Below are positions 15,975 to 19,603 of a stretch of DNA of 19,603 nt, piece by piece. The notes beneath the pieces were generated by a model. The model made no database searches. It saw only the letters and a list, made by a program, of their open reading frames with translations, and had not been told where the DNA came from. The stretch is from positions 1 to 19,603 of the forward strand of contig CABUBZ010000039.1 in assembly GCA_902489945.1 (NCBI GenBank), in the 5' to 3' direction. The position numbers and the translations under genes are program-made. Each line of letters starts with the position of its first letter. Within the stretch, counting starts at the first letter, position 1. The stretch comes from an uncultured Collinsella sp. GTDB taxonomy: Bacteria > Actinomycetota > Coriobacteriia > Coriobacteriales > Coriobacteriaceae.

Positions 15975-16802
15975 ATGATTGATGCGTGCTCCGAATCCGC
16001 TGTGCTCTTTTTTGACGTGGACGGCACGCTGACGTCGTTCGATCCCGACGATATGACCGACAAGGACTTCAATGCAGTCCATCCGTCGAAGGCTGTTGTC
16101 GATGCATTTGGTCGACTGCGCAATGCGGGTCACCGGGCATTTATCTGTACGGGTCGCCCCTTGTGGCTGATTGCCGATGGCCTGCGTGCGCTGAACCCGG
16201 CGGGTATCGTTGCCATGGCGGGGGCGACGCTCGAGGTCGAGGGCCGCGTGGTGCATGAGGACTGCTTTGACGAGGACGTTATCGCGGAGCTCGCGCGTCG
16301 TATTACTGTGGCGGGCGGCGAGGCGTTGTTCGAGACGAACGGTGTCACCTATTCACTTGAGCCAGTTGGTGTCGAACAGTCATTTCTGCTAGGCGCCGGC
16401 GTGGTGCACGGCGTTGACCAGATGCGCGTCGGTGGCCGCTTGCGCGTAGGCAAGGTGTGCATTAACGCGTGCGACCTGGCTCGCGTAGCCAACGATGATG
16501 GCTTTATCGATCGCGAGTTTGAGCTGTGCAACACCGGTGGCCAGAATCGCGAGCTGAGCCCCAAAGGCATCGACAAGGGCTTGGGCGTGGCACGAGCGCT
16601 GGAGTATCTGGGCCGCACCGGCAACGCGCGCACCTTTGGCTTTGGCGATTCGGGCAACGACCTGGGCATGCTCGCCGCCGTCGAGACGGCTGTAGCCATG
16701 GGCAACGCCATGCCCGAGGTCAAGGCAGCCGCCGACTACGTAACCGACGACGTCGCACACGACGGCACGGTTACGGCGATGCGCCACTTCGGCTTGATTT
16801 AA
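15975..16802 (+). CDS. HAD superfamily (Cof-type, class IIB) phosphatase
   Basis: The 275-residue protein has all four HAD motifs: nucleophile motif FFDVDGTLT (Asp14, Asp16), motif II ICTGRP (Thr59), the motif III lysine in SPKGIDKG (Lys197), and motif IV FGDSGNDLGML (Asp225, Asp229). The large cap between motifs II and III and the GIDKG signature place it in the Cof/IIB group, which dephosphorylates sugar phosphates, FMN or other phosphometabolites in the cytoplasm. The ATG at 15975 is preferred over an in-frame ATG at 15939 because AAAGGAA lies just upstream. A perfect hairpin terminator follows. Substrate is unknown; nearness to the sugar PTS cluster is suggestive only. Confidence 0.88.
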   Translation: MIDACSESAVLFFDVDGTLTSFDPDDMTDKDFNAVHPSKAVVDAFGRLRNAGHRAFICTGRPLWLIADGLRALNPAGIVAMAGATLEVEGRVVHEDCFDEDVIAELARRITVAGGEALFETNGVTYSLEPVGVEQSFLLGAGVVHGVDQMRVGGRLRVGKVCINACDLARVANDDGFIDREFELCNTGGQNRELSPKGIDKGLGVARALEYLGRTGNARTFGFGDSGNDLGMLAAVETAVAMGNAMPEVKAAADYVTDDVAHDGTVTAMRHFGLI

Positions 16803-16803
16803 T

Positions 16804-16844
16804 AAATGGCCGGTTCGCCCTCGATGTGGGCGAACCGGCCATTT
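16804..16844. terminator. Bidirectional terminator with perfect 17-bp stem
   Basis: AAATGGCCGGTTCGCCC (16804-16820) and its exact complement (16828-16844) flank the loop TCGATGT. The stem lies between the converging HAD phosphatase and DeoR-family genes, and its A/T-rich base gives T tracts in both directions. Confidence 0.85.
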
Positions 16845-16847
16845 GAG

Positions 16848-17639
16848 TTATTTTGCAAAATAGAGCTTGGGATGACTGCGGCTGCTCTCGATGGCCGCCG
16901 TCATGATGCCCTCATTGTCTCCATCAACGATGATGCCATCGAGGTCATCGATCTGCGCGGACTGATAAAAACTGGTCTTGTTGAACTTTCCCTGGTCAAC
17001 CATCATATAGCCCTGGTTTGAGTTGGTCAGATACATGCTCTTGATCATGGCCGAGAAGTCATGCTCGACGGTAAAGCCGTGGTCGGGATGGAATCCGTCC
17101 GCGCTGACAAATGCCTTGTCGGCATGAAGCTTGCTCATGCAGTCGAGCGTTAGCGCGCCCGCGAGATAAAGGTGACCCTTTCGCACGGAGCCGCCTAACA
17201 GCACTACCGAAGCATTGGGCAGATTAAAGCTGGCATAGTTTGCGATAGCAAGATCGCCGGTGATGATGGTGATATCGCGTTTGTCCATGAGGGCCTTAGT
17301 GAAGTAAAAGGCCGTGGTGCCGATGTCGATCACCAGAACGTCGCCATCGTCAACAAGAGTTGCTGCGGTCGCGGCGATTGCCTCCTTGGCCTCGACTTGG
17401 ACATTGATGCGCTCTTCGGGATACGAAATGGCATTGGAACGAGAAAGCGATACCGCTCCGCCACGTACGCGACGCAATTTGCCTTCCGATTCCAGCGAGA
17501 CGAGGTCGTGTCGCGCGGTAACTTCCGAAACCGAAAAGCGGCGAACGATGTCGGATACCGAGATATTTGGCTTTTCGGCCAGCCAGTTCATGATAAATCG
17601 CTGACGTTCGGCCGGGGAAAGGTCTGAAGTTGATGCCAT
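16848..17639 (-). CDS. DeoR family transcriptional regulator of sugar metabolism
   Basis: The 263-residue repressor begins with a DeoR helix-turn-helix (about residues 8-62), with ISVSDIVRRFSVSEVTARHDL as the HTH and the closing LRRVRGGAV signature. The DeoRC sugar-phosphate sensor domain (about 80-240) has the phosphate-binding loop VIDIGTTA (103-110), the LLGGSVRKGHLYLAG segment, and ADKAFVSADGF. Such proteins usually release DNA on binding a phosphorylated sugar intermediate. The ATG at 17639 has AAGGAG upstream; an in-frame ATG at 17666 lies inside the inverted repeat and lacks such a site. It diverges from the transaldolase-PTS operon and is its probable repressor, with autoregulation likely. 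Confidence 0.9.
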   Translation of the reverse strand: MASTSDLSPAERQRFIMNWLAEKPNISVSDIVRRFSVSEVTARHDLVSLESEGKLRRVRGGAVSLSRSNAISYPEERINVQVEAKEAIAATAATLVDDGDVLVIDIGTTAFYFTKALMDKRDITIITGDLAIANYASFNLPNASVVLLGGSVRKGHLYLAGALTLDCMSKLHADKAFVSADGFHPDHGFTVEHDFSAMIKSMYLTNSNQGYMMVDQGKFNKTSFYQSAQIDDLDGIIVDGDNEGIMTAAIESSRSHPKLYFAK

Positions 17640-17999
17640 AAGTCGCTCCTTTTGAACGAAAGGCAAAAGAAATGCCTTTCGTAATCGAAATATAACGTAT
17701 CAATATGAAAAGAACAAGGCGAAATCGAGCGAACGAGATGAATGACACGCCTTGCTTTTATTTGTAATTAGTAGTTGGCCTGACGTGCAGAATGCCTGCA
17801 ACAGCCAGTAAAGAGTCTTGCCTGAAAGGTGTTCGAAAAAAAGTGAGATACGTTCACGCCCGATAATCGACCGTTCACGGAAAGTTGGCAATTGAGCTTT
17901 CGATATCTTTTGAAGTAGTTTATAAAAGAAAGCCGAAAAGCTTTTGAAACAAAGAAAAAGGCTTTCGATAGCAATAATGCTAGATGAGAAAGGACCAAC
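17640..17999. promoter_or_regulatory. Divergent regulatory region between the DeoR regulator and the transaldolase-PTS operon
   Basis: This 360-bp non-coding stretch is more A+T-rich than the genes around it. It holds a perfect inverted repeat (17657-17681), direct repeats of GCTTTCGATA (17896-17905 and 17961-17970), an inverted pair GAAAGCC (17928-17934) and GGCTTTC (17960-17966), and direct repeats of CGTTCACG at 17851 and 17872, 21 bases apart. TATAAA at 17921-17926 is a possible -10 box for the operon, without a good -35. The start codon at 18000 is preceded by AAAGGA. Confidence 0.6.
17657..17681. promoter_or_regulatory. Probable operator: perfect inverted repeat upstream of the DeoR-family gene
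   Basis: CGAAAGGCA (17657-17665) and TGCCTTTCG (17673-17681) are exact complements around a 7-base A-rich centre. It lies 17 bases before the regulator's start codon. The TTTCG/CGAAA half-sites recur at 17899-17902 and 17963-17967 near the operon side, as expected for a shared repressor. A leader hairpin is an alternative reading. Confidence 0.55.
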
Positions 18000-18710
18000 A
18001 TGGCGATCAAGGTGTTTGCCGACGGCGCTAACCTCGAGGGCATGCTTGACATGCACGACAATGGCAACGTTCAGGGCTTCACGACCAATCCTTCCCTTAT
18101 GAAGGCCGGTGGCGTGACTGACTACCGTGCTTTTGCCAAGACGGTTCTTGAGCACATCACCGATGTGTCGGTCTCTTTTGAGGTGTTCGCCGACGACGAG
18201 GCTGGTATGGAGGCCGAGGCTCGCGAGATCGCAACCTGGGCGGACAACGTCTACGTTAAGATTCCGGCGCTCAACACCAAGGGCGAGTCCACCGCCGCGC
18301 TGGTCAAGCGCCTTTCCGCCGATGGCATCAAGGTGAATGTCACCACCATCTTCACGCCCGAGCAGGTCGACGAGTTCGTCGATGCCGTCTCTGCCGAGAC
18401 CCCCTCTATTCTGTCTATCTTTGCCGGCCGAATCGCCGATACCGGTGTCGATCCGCTGCCCCTCATGGCGGAGTCCGTAAAGAAGGCTGCCGTCAAGCCC
18501 GCCGCCGAGGTTCTCTGGGCATCCACGCGTGAGGTGCTCAACATCTTCCAGGCAGAGTCTGTTGGCTGCCAGATCATTACGGTCCCCAATGCCCTTCTTG
18601 CCAAGCGCAAGAATTTCGGGAAAGATTTGCTTGAGTACTCGCTTGATACGGTCAAGGGCTTTGCCCGCGACATTCAGGCGCTTGGTTTTCATATCCTGCC
18701 CGAGGAGTAG
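18000..18710 (+). CDS. Transaldolase / fructose-6-phosphate aldolase family protein
   Basis: The 236-residue protein belongs to the short transaldolase (TalC/FSA) group, class I aldolases with a TIM barrel. The Schiff-base lysine is Lys87 in VYVKIPALN. Other family motifs are FADGAN (6-11, with the conserved Asp8), GFTTNPSLMKAGG (26-38) and SIFAGRIADTG. Whether it acts as a transaldolase or as a fructose-6-phosphate-type aldolase cannot be decided from the visible residues. It starts with AAAGGA seven bases upstream and is followed nine bases later by PTS IIA, so it heads a sugar-catabolic operon. The local sequence is less GC-extreme than rlmKL but the codon use is normal. Confidence 0.88.
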   Translation: MAIKVFADGANLEGMLDMHDNGNVQGFTTNPSLMKAGGVTDYRAFAKTVLEHITDVSVSFEVFADDEAGMEAEAREIATWADNVYVKIPALNTKGESTAALVKRLSADGIKVNVTTIFTPEQVDEFVDAVSAETPSILSIFAGRIADTGVDPLPLMAESVKKAAVKPAAEVLWASTREVLNIFQAESVGCQIITVPNALLAKRKNFGKDLLEYSLDTVKGFARDIQALGFHILPEE

Positions 18711-18719
18711 GGGGCGAGC

Positions 18720-19166
18720 ATGCTGACCGATCTTCTTAAGCCCGAGCTTGTTGCCTGCCATGTCGAGGCCTCCGATTGGGAGGAAGCGATCAAGGCGTGC
18801 GGCAAATTGCTCGTAGACGCCGGCAAATGCGACCAGAGCTATGTCGACGCCATGATTTCATCGGTTCACAAATTCGGTCCCTATATGGTTCTTGAAGAGG
18901 GCATCGCCATGCCCCATGCCCAGGCCGATGGCAACGTGAGCGAAGCGGGAATCTGCATCGTCACGCTTGATCCTGCGGTTGCGTTTGGACATGAGGATTT
19001 CGATCCGGTTCACGTGCTCGTGGGCATCTGCGCGCCCGACCCCAAGGCCCATCTTGGCTGCTTGGCTGAGCTTTCGCAGATGTTCGAGGATGAGGACTGC
19101 GTTGCCAAGCTCAGCGCGTGCGATACGCCCGAGCAAGTTCTGGAGACCATGCGTTCATTCTTTTAG
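18720..19166 (+). CDS. PTS system EIIA component (mannitol/fructose-type, Ula/Sgc-like)
   Basis: The 148-residue protein matches the PTS EIIA type-2 domain that takes phosphate from HPr and passes it to EIIB. The active-site histidine is His66 in EEGIAMPHAQAD, preceded by VHKFGPYMVLEEG, the pattern typical of ascorbate- and galactitol-type stand-alone IIA proteins. It begins nine bases after the transaldolase stop codon, with a G-rich ribosome binding site overlapping that end, so it is in the same transcript. The substrate is not determinable here. Confidence 0.88.
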   Translation: MLTDLLKPELVACHVEASDWEEAIKACGKLLVDAGKCDQSYVDAMISSVHKFGPYMVLEEGIAMPHAQADGNVSEAGICIVTLDPAVAFGHEDFDPVHVLVGICAPDPKAHLGCLAELSQMFEDEDCVAKLSACDTPEQVLETMRSFF

Positions 19167-19178
19167 GCCTTAATGGCA

Positions 19179-19199
19179 CGGCGATGCGTCGCCGCTTTT
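19179..19199 (+). terminator. Weak hairpin between PTS IIA and IIB
   Basis: CGGCGA (19179-19184) pairs with TCGCCG (19189-19194) around TGCG, followed by CTTTT. It may attenuate or process the transcript between the IIA and IIB genes, since the operon appears to continue. The stem is short and confidence is low. Confidence 0.35.
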
Positions 19200-19242
19200 G
19201 GATAGACGGGAAAACCGTCACGTGTAGGAGAGGAAGGTTGCC

Positions 19243-19518
19243 ATGCATATCATCACCGTATGCGGAAACGGCATCGGGTCCAGCCTGATGCTCGCTGGCA
19301 AAGTCGAGGAGCTTTGCGAGGAGGAGGGCATCAAGGCCGACGTTGAGTCTATGGACCTGAACGGTGCTTCTTCCGCAAATCCGGATCTGTTCATCACCGT
19401 TAAGGAGCTCGCTCCCGAGCTTCACGGTAACGTCGTGATCGTTCGCAGCTATGTGAACAAGAAGAAGATCCGCGAAGACGCCCTCGAGGCAATCAAGGCG
19501 GCCGCCGCTAACGCCTAA
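19243..19518 (+). CDS. PTS system EIIB component (lactose/cellobiose-fold, Ula/Sgc-like)
   Basis: The 91-residue protein is a stand-alone PTS EIIB. The phospho-cysteine is Cys7 in the P-loop-like VCGNGIGSSLML, followed by a strand-helix pattern typical of the ascorbate/galactitol group. It receives phosphate from the IIA encoded 76 bases upstream and donates it to the sugar at the membrane IIC. A very strong ribosome binding site (AGGAGAGGAAGG) precedes the ATG. The IIC permease expected next is not seen before the window ends. Confidence 0.9.
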   Translation: MHIITVCGNGIGSSLMLAGKVEELCEEEGIKADVESMDLNGASSANPDLFITVKELAPELHGNVVIVRSYVNKKKIREDALEAIKAAAANA

Positions 19519-19603
19519 AGCGGCACAAAAAAGGGCGGTTCCCTGTGGAAGACGATATGAGAAAGCCATTTGGGTCGCCTCCCCCGCGGCGCAGCTTCTT
19601 TCC
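19519..19603 (+). other. Non-coding tail after PTS IIB; no recognisable IIC start
   Basis: The 85 bases after the IIB stop include an A run and GGGCGG but no clear ribosome binding site plus start of a membrane protein. An ATG at 19557 stays open to the window end but its translation (MRKPFGSPPPRRSFF) is not hydrophobic and does not look like a PTS IIC N-terminus. A permease gene may begin further on. Confidence 0.4.

Noticed and set aside
17700..18761. 353-residue minus-strand frame covering the divergent region and transaldolase
   Set aside because: The part over 18000-18710 is antisense to a well-supported aldolase gene, and the rest covers regulatory DNA.
19557..19603. Start of PTS IIC at the window edge
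   Set aside because: The frame is short, proline- and arginine-rich rather than hydrophobic, and lacks a ribosome binding site.

Overview
The window looks like chromosomal DNA of a high-G+C Gram-positive bacterium of the Coriobacteriia, most likely Collinsella or a close relative. This is inferred from the GC-rich codon usage, a sortase-anchored surface protein, strong AGGAGG-type ribosome binding sites, and the hairpin-rich intergenic repeats. No 16S gene or other decisive marker is present. No tRNA, rRNA, CRISPR array, transposase or phage gene was seen.

Layout. (1) 1-4996: a large secreted, cell-wall-anchored protein (438-4526, +) is flanked on both sides by arrays of the same family of roughly 60-bp imperfect hairpin repeats. 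The right-hand intergenic region also holds a terminator, two related hairpins and a 130-bp element with 30-bp terminal inverted repeats. (2) 4997-7297 (-): a polytopic membrane sulfatase-fold enzyme of the lipoteichoic acid synthase family. (3) 7511-8359 (+): a nitroreductase-family flavoprotein. (4) 8518-13266 (+): a potassium block consisting of a Kup transporter, a 64-residue single-span membrane protein, a short KdpD-type sensor kinase and a KdpE-type response regulator. (5) 13361-15899 (-): the bifunctional 23S rRNA methyltransferase RlmKL, broken here by one extra base in a short G run; its RlmL half has also lost its catalytic motifs. (6) 15975-16802 (+): a HAD-superfamily phosphatase. 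(7) 16848-19518: a DeoR-family repressor (-) diverging from a transaldolase-family gene and the IIA and IIB components of a PTS (+). The permease (IIC) is presumably just outside the window.

How the parts work together. Kup, the small membrane protein and the KdpDE-like pair read as a potassium uptake and sensing cluster; the kinase and regulator are translationally coupled. The DeoR regulator, transaldolase and PTS genes read as an inducible sugar or polyol uptake and catabolism operon controlled from a 360-bp divergent intergenic region rich in repeated GCTTTCG-type motifs. The surface protein and the LTA-synthase-like enzyme both act on the cell envelope but are convergent and probably independent.

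The observations most worth a second look are: the hairpin arrays flanking the surface protein; the terminal-inverted-repeat element at 4840-4969; the RlmKL frameshift together with loss of the RlmL NPPY motif; the sensor-less KdpD next to kup; and the phased repeats upstream of the transaldolase operon.
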